Origin: Radicibacter daui
GTDB taxonomy: Bacteria; Pseudomonadota; Alphaproteobacteria; Radicibacterales; Radicibacteraceae
NCBI GenBank assembly: GCA_030657355.1
Contig: CP131056.1
Location: 1,818,501 to 1,882,500 of the forward strand
Direction of reading: 5' to 3'
DNA: 64,000 nt
Numbering within the stretch: position 1 is the stretch's first letter; the number at the start of each line of letters is the position of its first letter. A program made the translations under genes and the position numbers. Below, one piece after another: positions 9,996 to 19,854 of the stretch. A model generated the notes under the pieces. That model saw only the letters and a program-made list of their open reading frames with translations. It searched no databases and had not been told where the DNA came from.

Positions 9996-11356
9996 TCGAT
10001 GGCCTCCGCTCCGGCATCCGCCGGCAGGGAAGAGGGCATGTTGCGGCCACGCCAGGCAGCGACATGGGTGCTGAGGGCAGCGCGCACGCCTTCATGGTTC
10101 ACCGTCTCCAGCGCTTCCTCGATGAAAGCGCCGACGAGAAGGGCCTGGGCTTCGGCGAGCGGAATGCCACGGCTGCGCAGGTAGAAGAGCCAGTCTTCAT
10201 CCAGCGAGCCGGCGGTGGCGCCGTGCGAGCACTTGACGTCATCCGCGAAGATTTCCAGCTCCGGCTTGGCGTTGATTTCCGCCGTATCGGAGAGCAGGAG
10301 GGCGCGGTTCAGCTGATAACCATCAGTACGCTGGGCGTCCGGGGCCACGCGGATCTTGCCGGCAAACACGCCATGGGCCTGCCCGTCGATCACACCCTTG
10401 TAGACCTGATGCGAGTTGGCATCGGGCTGGGCGTGATGGATGAAGCTGGACGTATCGGCCAGCTGGCGGTCATGGATCATGTAGCCGCCATTGAGATGGC
10501 AGAGGCTTGCCGTGCCCAGCTCCGCACGGATCTGGTTGCGCGACAGGGTGGCACCCAGCGTCAGGATGAAATTGTCGTAGGAGGCATTGTCGCCCACGAC
10601 CACACCCTGCGTGGAGATGTGATAACCGGCCGGGCTTTCGTTCTGCAGCTTGTAATGGCCAAGCTCGGCCCCGGCGCCGAGGCTGACTTCCACCACCGCA
10701 TTGGTGAAGACGGCAGCATCGGTAAGGCTGGTATAGCTTTCCATGACCGTAAGCTTCGCGTCGTCGCCCAGCTCGATGAGGAGGCGCGGCGAGGTCATGA
10801 GGCCGGGCTTCGTGGTGACGAACACCACATGCACCGGACGCTCCACCGCCACGCCTGCGGGCACGGCAAGGCCGAGGCCGCCAGACATCAGCGCAGTGGA
10901 AAGCGCGGCCAGCGGGCTTTCTTCCACCGTCACGATCTCGCCCGGCTGCAGGCCGTTGCCGTCTGCCAGCACGGTATCCAGCAGGCGGATGCTCACGCCC
11001 TCTACGGCATCAAGCGCGCCGGTGGAAAGGGCCGGGGAGAAGACGCCGTCCACGAAGGCAAGGCGCAGGGCGTCCTCGACATCGTCCAGCACGCGGGCTT
11101 CAAGCGCAGCAACATCAAGCGTGCCGGCCTTGCCATCGGGAAGGGCAAAGCTTTCGCGGCCAAGGCCGGAAAGACTGGTATAGCGCCAGGCTTCATCACG
11201 GCGGCCGGGCAGGCCGGCGGCGAGGAAGGCATCGCGCGCGGCGGTGCGCAGCGCGCCGACGGCGGCATTGCCGGCGCCGGGCAGGCGGGAGAGCTCAAAG
11301 CCGTCGGCAAGTGCCGTTCCGGCCGGGCGGGTTTCGGATTTGGTGACAGCGCTCAT
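9992..11356 (-). CDS. sufD: Fe-S cluster assembly scaffold subunit SufD
   Basis: A SufD protein of 454 residues starting MSAVTKSETRPAG at the ATG at 11356; the open frame continues further upstream through sufC but that part is out-of-frame reading of sufC. The right-handed beta-helix core is recognisable. The C-terminal family block SHGATAGSLDEDWLFYLRSRGIPLAEAQALLVGAFIEE is complete. It pairs with SufB and binds SufC to form the SufBC2D scaffold. The gap to sufC is 4 bases and it overlaps sufS by 4 bases. Confidence 0.96.
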   Translation of the reverse strand: MSAVTKSETRPAGTALADGFELSRLPGAGNAAVGALRTAARDAFLAAGLPGRRDEAWRYTSLSGLGRESFALPDGKAGTLDVAALEARVLDDVEDALRLAFVDGVFSPALSTGALDAVEGVSIRLLDTVLADGNGLQPGEIVTVEESPLAALSTALMSGGLGLAVPAGVAVERPVHVVFVTTKPGLMTSPRLLIELGDDAKLTVMESYTSLTDAAVFTNAVVEVSLGAGAELGHYKLQNESPAGYHISTQGVVVGDNASYDNFILTLGATLSRNQIRAELGTASLCHLNGGYMIHDRQLADTSSFIHHAQPDANSHQVYKGVIDGQAHGVFAGKIRVAPDAQRTDGYQLNRALLLSDTAEINAKPELEIFADDVKCSHGATAGSLDEDWLFYLRSRGIPLAEAQALLVGAFIEEALETVNHEGVRAALSTHVAAWRGRNMPSSLPADAGAEAIE

Positions 11357-11360
11357 CGGA

Positions 11361-12119
11361 TCAGGCCGCCGCCCCGGCGAGGTCGCCATAACCCTTTTCT
11401 TCCAGCTCCATCGCCAGTTCCTTGCCGCCGCTGCGCACGATGCGGCCGGCGGCCAGCACATGCACATGGTCCGGCACGATATAGTCGAGCAGACGCTGGT
11501 AGTGGGTGATGACGAGCATGGAACGCTCGGCCGAGCGCAGGCGGTTGACACCTTCGGCGACCACGCGCAGCGCATCGATATCAAGGCCGCTATCGGTCTC
11601 GTCGAGCACGCAGAAGGCCGGCTCCAGGAGCGTCATCTGCAGCATTTCGGCGCGCTTCTTCTCGCCGCCGGAAAAGCCGGTGTTGAGAGCGCGCTTCAGC
11701 ATGTCGGTAGGGATGCCCAGTTCGCCCGCCTTGGCGCGCAGCAGTTTGGCAAAGGCGATGCCGTCGATCTCGTCCTCGCCGCGCGCCTTGCGGATGGCAT
11801 TAAGCGCCGTGCGCAGGAAGGTGGAGGTGACGACACCCGGAATTTCGACCGGATACTGGAAGGCCATGAAGAGGCCGGCAGCGGCACGCTCTTCCGGCTC
11901 CATCTCCAGCAGGTTCTGACCCTTGAAGGTCACGCTGCCGGCGGTGATCTCATAACCGTCGCGGCCGGCCAGCACGTTGGAGAGCGTGCTCTTGCCGGCG
12001 CCGTTCGGCCCCATGATGGCGTGCACTTCGCCCGGCGCGATGGTGAGATCGATACCCTTGAGGATCTCCTTGTCCTCGATGCGTGCGCACAGGCCCTTGA
12101 TTTCGATGAGGTTGGTCAT
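11361..12119 (-). CDS. sufC: Fe-S cluster assembly ATPase SufC
   Basis: A 252-residue ABC-type ATPase. Walker A is GPNGAGKST. The family's diverged signature is FSGGEKKR. Walker B is CVLDETDSGLDIDAL, and the switch histidine is in VITHYQRLLDY. SufC drives conformational change in the SufBCD scaffold and is cytosolic. The ATG at 12119 (MTNLIEIKGL) is chosen, with a purine-rich AGAAGAG upstream; a TTG nine bases earlier is less likely. The gap to the tautomerase gene upstream is 57 bases, the largest inside the operon after the rrf2-sufB gap. Confidence 0.97.
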   Translation of the reverse strand: MTNLIEIKGLCARIEDKEILKGIDLTIAPGEVHAIMGPNGAGKSTLSNVLAGRDGYEITAGSVTFKGQNLLEMEPEERAAAGLFMAFQYPVEIPGVVTSTFLRTALNAIRKARGEDEIDGIAFAKLLRAKAGELGIPTDMLKRALNTGFSGGEKKRAEMLQMTLLEPAFCVLDETDSGLDIDALRVVAEGVNRLRSAERSMLVITHYQRLLDYIVPDHVHVLAAGRIVRSGGKELAMELEEKGYGDLAGAAA

Positions 12120-12176
12120 GGCGTCCAAATCTTCTCTTCTTAAGTCTTGTCTTCGATGCCGGATGCGGCGGGCGCC

Positions 12177-12367
12177 TCAGCCCTTGGCGGCTTCCACCAG
12201 CGGGGCGCCGTTCATCCAGTCTTCCGGCTTCACGTCGGTAAAGATGATGGTGGTGGCAGAGGGCCTGGCACCGCAGATGCGCTGCATCTCGCGGGTGATC
12301 ACCTCGGCGAGTTCGCGCTTCTGCTCGGCGGTGCGGCCGGCATACATGCTGATTTCAACGAGCGGCA

Positions 12368-12368
<1 letters not shown>
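12177..12368 (-). CDS. 4-oxalocrotonate tautomerase family protein
   Basis: A 63-residue tautomerase subunit. It begins MPLVEISMYAGRTAEQKRELAE, so removal of Met exposes the catalytic Pro1. It has the typical helix with EVITREMQRICG and a final strand TIIFTDVKPEDWMNGAP. Relatives work as hexamers on small enol or keto acids. Its ATG overlaps the sufB stop by one base, so it is translated with the suf genes. A role in cluster assembly is not established, and the true substrate is unknown. Confidence 0.92.
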
Positions 12369-13834
<1,466 letters not shown>

Positions 13835-13908
13835 CTCGATGTTACTCCGAAGTCCTGATCGTCACTGGGTGTCGAGGTCGTTGTTGTGTCCGGCCTTGTC
13901 GGGCCGGG

Positions 13909-13929
13909 AAGAGCGTCTGACGCGCTCTT
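13909..13929. other. Stem-loop between rrf2 and sufB
   Basis: A perfect 7-base stem, AAGAGCG (13909-13915) and CGCTCTT (13923-13929), with a 7-base loop. It lies between the regulator gene and sufB. On the minus strand no T-run follows, so it may be an mRNA processing or partial attenuation site rather than a terminator. On the plus strand it is followed by TTTTGGGC, a weak terminator-like tail. Confidence 0.35.
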
Positions 13930-13962
13930 TTGGGCTTTTGCGGGGTGTTTAAGGCCGGCCCG

Positions 13963-14493
13963 CTATCCGGCCGCCGCCAGCGCGGCGTCTTTACCGGGCC
14001 CTGCCTTTGCCGCCATTACCGGCGCGGCCCGTGCGGGCAGCGGGGCGGGGGGAAGCATTTCGGCAAGGGTGATATCGGCAAGCGCCGTGCGGATGGCGCT
14101 GTTGATGCGGTTCCAGCCATGGCTCATGGGGCAGAGGATCTCCAGCGAGCAGGGCTCGCCGGAATGCCCGTCCGCGCAAGCGGTAATGGCAATCGGCCCT
14201 TCCACGGCGGTCACGATGGCGGAGACGGTGATGTCCTGCGGGGCGCGCGCCAGCATATAGCCGCCATGGGCGCCGCGCTGGGAGGTAAGCAGGCCACCCT
14301 GGGCCAAGAGGCGCAACAGCTTGGCGACGGTTGCCTGCTGCAGGCCGGTGCGCTCGGCAAGGCCGGAGGCCGTATCCATGCCTTCATTGCCGCCATTGGC
14401 AAAGCTGCCCGTGCCGGCAACGGCCTGATCGGCCCCGGCAAGCTGCGCCATGATGAGCACGGCATAATCGGTCATGCGGCTGAGCTTCAGCAT
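13963..14493 (-). CDS. Rrf2 family transcriptional regulator of the suf operon
   Basis: A 176-residue Rrf2/IscR-type regulator. The winged helix begins MLKLSRMTDYAVLIMAQLA and includes LAERTGLQQATVAKLLRLLAQGGLLTSQRGAHGGYMLARAP. Three cysteines, in ITACADGHSGEPCSLEILCPM, match the cluster-binding C-X(n)-C-X(5)-C arrangement, so it probably senses Fe-S status with a bound cluster. The C-terminal tail of about 30 residues is Ala/Pro-rich. An unusual Gly-rich insertion lies between helix 1 and the HTH (GTGSFANGGNEGMD). It is the first gene of the suf operon and likely autoregulates it. Confidence 0.93.
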   Translation of the reverse strand: MLKLSRMTDYAVLIMAQLAGADQAVAGTGSFANGGNEGMDTASGLAERTGLQQATVAKLLRLLAQGGLLTSQRGAHGGYMLARAPQDITVSAIVTAVEGPIAITACADGHSGEPCSLEILCPMSHGWNRINSAIRTALADITLAEMLPPAPLPARAAPVMAAKAGPGKDAALAAAG

Positions 14494-15190
14494 CGCTGGC
14501 CTCGTTACCTTCTAACCTGTTGAAATTCATGTGGAACCGGCCGCCGGCATCTCTCGGTGCCTAAACAAGACCAATTCGGTACGAATTTATTTGGACCGAT
14601 AGAGGCGGGAAATCAAGGCGGATTTCCCTGTTTTCTGTGAAGCGGCCCGCGGGAAAGCCCGGTTTTCCGCCATTCGGCATGGAGGTGTTGCGGCCAGAGG
14701 GAAGCTGCCATGCGGCTGGTGCTTGGCTTGCCGGCTCGCGTGCCAACGCCGATGTCGTCCACCTGCCACGGGAGCGTTGGCAAAGCTGCACAAAGGCGGG
14801 CCAACTGTTGCGCCCAGGGGCGTTCCTTCATGACAAATGCCAACATCTACCAACAAATTCGGGGGTATTTCGGGGCCGCTTCCCCATGGCCCGCGGAGCG
14901 CCGCAACAGGCGGCGCGGAACAGGACGGATCTCCGGTCTTGATATTGGGTTTTTTATCCTATTTTGTCGTTGGCATCAAGTCCGCAGGCCATACTTCCTT
15001 TTCTCGTCCGGCCGGTAGTCCATCCTTAAGATTAGCCGGGCCATACTCCTGGAGGCGTATCGCTGTGCCGGCCATGAGTGCGAAACTCTGTCCGCTTCCG
15101 GTTCGCCTGACTAATCGGTTATGGTGCGGGCGCAGTCCGTTCCGCCGGAACTGACAGAGATAAAAAGATAAAAGAGCGAAAACACCCCGC
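14494..15190. other. 697-base intergenic region between divergent rrf2 and the 527-residue protein gene
   Basis: No credible gene is visible; the short open frames here have no start signals or recognisable protein content. The left part should hold the suf promoter, with an inverted repeat at 14573-14587. The right part must hold the promoter of the gene at 15191. An AT-rich patch lies around 14940-14970. No tRNA, riboswitch or terminator was recognised. Confidence 0.5.
14573..14587. promoter_or_regulatory. Candidate operator upstream of rrf2-suf
   Basis: A perfect inverted repeat AATTCG-GTA-CGAATT, embedded in a longer imperfect symmetry flanked by CCAA on the left and TTGG at 14591-14594. 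It lies 80 to 94 bases before the rrf2 ATG at 14493. Rrf2-type regulators bind such dyads and usually repress their own operon, so this is the best candidate site. Its distance fits a promoter overlap but no strong -10/-35 pair was identified. Confidence 0.4.
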
Positions 15191-16774
15191 ATGAGCGAGC
15201 CTTCGGACAAGACAAAGACGGTCACTGCGCTGGTCTCCCGCCTGCCCACCGGTGCGGCGCGGGCGCTTTATGGCGAACTCGCCCAGGTGGGCGAGGGGAC
15301 GCAGGTTTCGATGGTGACGCGAGCGCTGGCCGCCAAGATCAATGCCGGGCGGCGCCAGCATGGGCGGCGGCTGTTCACCCAGCTGTTCGAGCCTTTCATG
15401 GTGGCGGACGATGATTTCCTGAAACCGGGCTTTGCCGGTATCGGCATCGTGCATCCGCTTGATATCGGCGGGCTCTGGTCCGTTGCCGCTGCCGGTCCGG
15501 TGGCGGCGCTTGCCAAAACGATGGACGAGCGCATTCCGGCGCTCGCCGATGAAAAGCCGCTCGACCTTGTGCTGGCGATGCCGGAACTGGTGTCGCTGCA
15601 AACACGGGCCCGCGAGGAGATTGCCGCCTGGCTTGGCGGCGAGGCCAGCCGGCAGCCCAGGGCACTGGCGGCGATCAACCGCTGGCGGGCCGACGAAGCC
15701 AGGCAGACCGGGCTCGGTTTTGAGCCGCGCCCGCTGACCCAGGAAGATTTGCTGACGCTGCGGGCGCTGCTGCTGCATGGCGAAACCCTGCGCCCGATGT
15801 TGAAGGACGCCTCGGCCTCCGGTAGCGGCGGGCGCTACGGCACCGCCGCGCGCGACGTCGCCGTCCGGCTTTTTGCCCATACGATCCAGGAAGATGGCAG
15901 CGACATTGCCCGCATGGCGGTGCTGATGGTGCCGCTCGCCATCCTGCACCGGCGCCGGGACTACCGGTCGGTGGTGCCGTTCCTGCTGCAGGGGCCGGAG
16001 CCGATGCAGGCGCGGATTCTCGAGGCGATCGACGGCCATCTGGCGCGGGTGTGCGGCAAGATCGGCGACGAGGCGAGCGCGCTGGCCGCTGCCGGGCCGC
16101 AGGTACGCGGGCCGCTGGTGGCGCCGCTGCGCCGGCAGCTGGCGCTCAGCGCCCAGGTGGACCATCTGGATACGCTGCTGGCCATCTACGAAGAATTCGA
16201 GCTCATCAACGATCCGCGTCTTGGCATGCGGGCGCGCAACCATCTCGACCAGATGGTGAAGATCGTGGAGCGTTCGCTTTATCCGGCGCTGATCGAGCGC
16301 AGCCTTGCGGCCGGGCGCACCACCAACCGTGCCTTGCCGGACCAGGACGAGCTGATCTGGGCCATCGGCTTCTGCATTCGCTGGCGCGCCGTGATCGGCC
16401 GCGGCATGCATTGGGGCACCGGCCATAGCGGCTTCAAGGAACGGGTGCTGGAGATCGTGAAGGGCGCCTTTACCGAGGCGTTGGCCGAGACCGGCAGTTT
16501 CTCCCCGACCGAGCGCCTGAGCCAGGCCGTGCGCATGATGGCGCTGGCCCAGCCGCTGGGTGCCCATGTCGCCAGCTGGATCGGCCTGCTCGACAAGGGG
16601 CTGGTGCAGACGGTGATTGCCCGCCTGCGCGTGGAAGAACCGCTTTCGGGCGGCGAGCGCGAGCTGGTACTCGCCGTCGTGGAACTGGCCCGCGAGGAGC
16701 TGCGGCGCACGCGCTACTGGAAAGACGCACGCCTCGTGGAGCTGGAAGAACTGGCGGTCGCCAGCGGGCTTTGA
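15191..16774 (+). CDS. Hypothetical protein, 527 residues, predicted all-helical
   Basis: I do not recognise the family. The protein starts MSEPSDKTKTVTALVSRLPTGAARALYGELAQVGEG. It is rich in Ala, Leu, Arg and Glu and reads as almost all helix, with no signal peptide, membrane segment or known catalytic motif. A mid region VPFLLQGPEPMQARILEAIDGHLARVCGKIGDE and a conserved-looking FCIRWRAVIGRGMHWGTGHSGFKERVLE stand out. Codon use matches neighbouring genes, and the plus-strand frame gives a far more protein-like composition than the long opposite frame. It stands alone: rrf2 is divergent to the left and the RND pump genes converge from the right. It is probably cytoplasmic; the function is unknown. 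Confidence 0.8.
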   Translation: MSEPSDKTKTVTALVSRLPTGAARALYGELAQVGEGTQVSMVTRALAAKINAGRRQHGRRLFTQLFEPFMVADDDFLKPGFAGIGIVHPLDIGGLWSVAAAGPVAALAKTMDERIPALADEKPLDLVLAMPELVSLQTRAREEIAAWLGGEASRQPRALAAINRWRADEARQTGLGFEPRPLTQEDLLTLRALLLHGETLRPMLKDASASGSGGRYGTAARDVAVRLFAHTIQEDGSDIARMAVLMVPLAILHRRRDYRSVVPFLLQGPEPMQARILEAIDGHLARVCGKIGDEASALAAAGPQVRGPLVAPLRRQLALSAQVDHLDTLLAIYEEFELINDPRLGMRARNHLDQMVKIVERSLYPALIERSLAAGRTTNRALPDQDELIWAIGFCIRWRAVIGRGMHWGTGHSGFKERVLEIVKGAFTEALAETGSFSPTERLSQAVRMMALAQPLGAHVASWIGLLDKGLVQTVIARLRVEEPLSGGERELVLAVVELAREELRRTRYWKDARLVELEELAVASGL

Positions 16775-16788
16775 CACCCTGAACGGCG

Positions 16789-19700
16789 TCAGATTTCCGC
16801 CGGGCGTACGAGCAATCTGAAGCCCCGGGCGATCCTGTCGCCGCCATTGGCGACGATGAGGTGCAGGGCCGGGATCACGATCAGCGAGAGCACCGTGGAT
16901 GCCAGGAGCCCGCCGATGACGGCTATTGCCATCGGAGCGCGGAATTCCCCACCATCGCCGATCCCGAAGGCTGATGGCAGCATGCCGGCGACCATGGCCA
17001 GCGTCGTCATGATAATCGGCCGTATCCGCTGCAAGCAGGCCTCGATGATCGCATCTGTCCGGCTGAGGCCCTCTGCTTCGCGCAGGAGGGCGAAATCGAG
17101 CAGCATGATGGCGTTTTTGGTCACGATGCCCATCAGCATGAGGATACCGATCACCACCGGCAGCGATATGGCGCTGCCGGAGAGAAGAAGCGCGGCGGTG
17201 ACGCCGCCGACCGATAGCGGCAATGAGGCGAGGATGGTCCAGGGTGTCAGGAAACTGCCGAAGAGCAGGATCAGGACCACCAGGACAAACATCAGGCCGG
17301 AGCCCATGGCGACGATGAAGCTTGAGAACACGTCGCCTTCATTGTCTGAATCGCCGGTGGCCTGGATGTGAACGCCCGCCGGCAAATTCCGGACACTGGC
17401 AAGCTGATAGACGCGTTCCAGGCCCTGGCCGGAGGTGAGCGCACCGCCCATGTTGGCACCGATCTCGACCCGGCGTTCCCGGTCCAGCCGTTCTATCGAG
17501 GAGACGGCTTCGTCAAAATAGATGTCGGCCACGGCGGAAAGCGGAATGGCCGGCCCCCCGCCCGGGGACGGAATTGGCAGGAGTTGGAGCGTCGTCAGCC
17601 TGTCGCGGTCCTGCTGCCCGATCAGCACCCGGATTGGTATCTGGCGTGAGCCTTCAAGGAAGTTCGGCAACTGGCTGTCAAGTTCACCCACCGTCGAGAC
17701 ACGAAGGGCGCGGGCGATGGCTTCCGGGGTTATGCCGAGCAGGGCCGCCTTGTCGCTGCGGATCTCCATCTTCAGTTCCGGGCGCATGGCGGTGTTGCCG
17801 GCCACCGGGCTGATGAAGTCCGGATCGGCCGACATTTCATCCAGTATCTGACCTGCGGCGTGCTGGACGGCTTCGCCATCGGTACCCATGACGGCAAAGG
17901 AGATATCGCGCCCCCCGCGATTGTTGAGGAAGGTGAGGCGTGCATCGGGCAGGCGCGCGATTTGCCGCTCGATCCCGGCCTCGATCTGCCGGGAGGAGAG
18001 GGAGCGCTGCGATTTGTGGGCAAGGTTGACAAGGACGGTTGCAAAACGCACGTCCTTGCGGCCGTTCGCGTTCGCCCCGGCACGGGTAAACACGGTGGAG
18101 ACCCCGGGCTGCCACAGGGCAATGGCGGTGATGGCGCCGGTGGTGGCGCGGGTCTCATCAAGGCTCGCGCCCGGCGGCAGTTCCACCGAAAGCATCAGGC
18201 GGCCCTGGTCTTCGTCCGGCAGGAACGCGGTTGGCAGCGACAGCAGGCCCGCCATGGCGAACACAAACAGGCCGAGTGCCAGGCTGACGGTCAGCCACCG
18301 CCAGCGCAGCCCGAGCCGGAGCATGTTTTCATAGGCCAGCATCAGGCGGCCCGCTGGCCGGTGAGCCTGCTCCTTGCCGGACATGAACCAGGCTGCCAGC
18401 ACAGGTGTTATCAGCCGGGCGACCAGGAGCGAAAAAAACACGGCGATCGCGACCGTCAGCCCGAACTCGCGGAAATAAAGCCCGATGACGCCGCTCATGG
18501 TGCCGACGGGCACGAAGACGGCGATTATGGTGGCCGAGATGGCAATGACAGCCAGCCCGATCTCGTCGGACGCATCGAGCGCCGCCCTGAAGGCGGATTT
18601 GCCCATGTTGCGGTGGCGTACGATGTTTTCGATCTCGACGATGGAATCGTCGACAAGAATCCCGGTGACGAGGGTGATCGCCAGCAGGCTGAGAATGTTG
18701 AGCGAGAAGCCGATGAAATCGAGGGCGAAAAAGGTCGGGATGATGGAAAGCGGCAGGGCGATGCCGGCGACGACGGTGGCACGCCAGTCCCGCAGGAACA
18801 GGAAGACGACGATGACCGAAAGGACGGCCCCTTCCAGCAGGGTGTGCAGGGCGGAGGCGTAGTTGCCCTTGGTGTAGGAGACGTTGTCTTCTGCCAGGGA
18901 AAAACGAATGCCCGGATTGTCATGGGCGAGCCCGGTGACGACGGTGGCGACGGCATCAGCCACCGCGACCTCGCTGGCCCCTTGCGAGCGATAGACGGAA
19001 AATCCGACGACATCGTCGCCGTCAAGAGCGGCGAAGGCCCGGGCCTCAGCCCCGGTGTCGGAAACGGTCGCGATATCACCCAGTCGCACGGAACTGTCGC
19101 CGGACAGGGCGAGGCGTGCATCGGCGAGATCCTGCACCGTCAGCGCCGCCCCCTGCGTGGTCAATGCCTGTTCACGGCCGCCGAGGCTGCTGCGCCCGCC
19201 GGAGACGCGGAGCTGGGTTTGCAGCAGGCGCCGGTTAACGTCATCGGCTGTCAAGGCGAGGGATTGCAGGCGGGCCGCGTCCAGCGCGACCTGGATTTCC
19301 CTGTCAGCGCCGCCAACGCGCTCGACACGGCCTACGCCGGGCAGGCCCTGCAGCTTGCGGGCGACGACATCGTCGACGAACCAGGAGAGGCCGGTCCGGG
19401 TCATGTCCGGTGCCGCGAGCGCATAGGTGACAACGGCCTGGGGCTCCTCCTCGACACGCTCGATGACCGGCTCGTCAATCGTGTCGGGCAAGGAGGAGCG
19501 TATTTTGGCCATCTGGTCGCGCACATCGGCGATGGCCCGATCGGGAGTGACCATGCCGAGTTCCAATTCCACCTTCGTGACGGAGCGCCCCTGGTCGATG
19601 GTGGACTCCAGCGATTTTATGGCCGGCAGGGAGGAGATGGCGTCCTCTACCGGGCGGGTGACTTCTGTTTCCAGTTCCGCCGGCCGCGCCCCGGTCTGTT

Positions 19701-19854
19701 CCACCGTGATATTGACCGTTGGAGTGATGATGGGCGGAAAATAGGAAACGGGCAGGCGGTAGAAACCATAAAGACCGGCTATCGTCAGGACGATAAACAG
19801 CAGGACAGAAGGCAGCGGGCGCCGGATGGCCCAGGCGGAGATGTTGAAGCTCAT
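16789..19854 (-). CDS. RND efflux transporter permease (AcrB/MdtB superfamily)
   Basis: A 1021-residue HAE1-type RND pump. It starts MSFNISAWAIRRPLPSVLLF, with TM1, then the porter domain with PPIITPTVNITVEQTGARPAELETEVTRPVEDA. The central membrane bundle has LNILSLLAITLVTGILVDDSIVEIENI, where the paired aspartates form the proton relay. A second porter half and TM8-12 follow. It exports drugs, dyes or metabolites using the proton gradient. The start overlaps the adaptor stop by one base. No outer-membrane channel gene is nearby, so it probably uses a shared TolC-type partner. Confidence 0.95.
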   Translation of the reverse strand: MSFNISAWAIRRPLPSVLLFIVLTIAGLYGFYRLPVSYFPPIITPTVNITVEQTGARPAELETEVTRPVEDAISSLPAIKSLESTIDQGRSVTKVELELGMVTPDRAIADVRDQMAKIRSSLPDTIDEPVIERVEEEPQAVVTYALAAPDMTRTGLSWFVDDVVARKLQGLPGVGRVERVGGADREIQVALDAARLQSLALTADDVNRRLLQTQLRVSGGRSSLGGREQALTTQGAALTVQDLADARLALSGDSSVRLGDIATVSDTGAEARAFAALDGDDVVGFSVYRSQGASEVAVADAVATVVTGLAHDNPGIRFSLAEDNVSYTKGNYASALHTLLEGAVLSVIVVFLFLRDWRATVVAGIALPLSIIPTFFALDFIGFSLNILSLLAITLVTGILVDDSIVEIENIVRHRNMGKSAFRAALDASDEIGLAVIAISATIIAVFVPVGTMSGVIGLYFREFGLTVAIAVFFSLLVARLITPVLAAWFMSGKEQAHRPAGRLMLAYENMLRLGLRWRWLTVSLALGLFVFAMAGLLSLPTAFLPDEDQGRLMLSVELPPGASLDETRATTGAITAIALWQPGVSTVFTRAGANANGRKDVRFATVLVNLAHKSQRSLSSRQIEAGIERQIARLPDARLTFLNNRGGRDISFAVMGTDGEAVQHAAGQILDEMSADPDFISPVAGNTAMRPELKMEIRSDKAALLGITPEAIARALRVSTVGELDSQLPNFLEGSRQIPIRVLIGQQDRDRLTTLQLLPIPSPGGGPAIPLSAVADIYFDEAVSSIERLDRERRVEIGANMGGALTSGQGLERVYQLASVRNLPAGVHIQATGDSDNEGDVFSSFIVAMGSGLMFVLVVLILLFGSFLTPWTILASLPLSVGGVTAALLLSGSAISLPVVIGILMLMGIVTKNAIMLLDFALLREAEGLSRTDAIIEACLQRIRPIIMTTLAMVAGMLPSAFGIGDGGEFRAPMAIAVIGGLLASTVLSLIVIPALHLIVANGGDRIARGFRLLVRPAEI

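Noticed and set aside
11357-11584. An upstream extension of sufD starting at 11584
   Set aside because: It is out-of-frame reading through sufC; the true start MSAVTKSE at 11356 follows the sufC stop by 4 bases.
14494-15190. tRNA, CRISPR or insertion sequence in the long gap
   Set aside because: No cloverleaf, CCA end, repeat-spacer pattern, terminal repeats or transposase was found there.
15119-16777. A 552-codon minus-strand frame opposite the 527-residue protein
   Set aside because: Its composition (Gln/His/Gly/Arg-rich, no hydrophobic pattern) is that of a shadow in GC-rich DNA; the plus-strand frame reads as a normal protein and has a good start.
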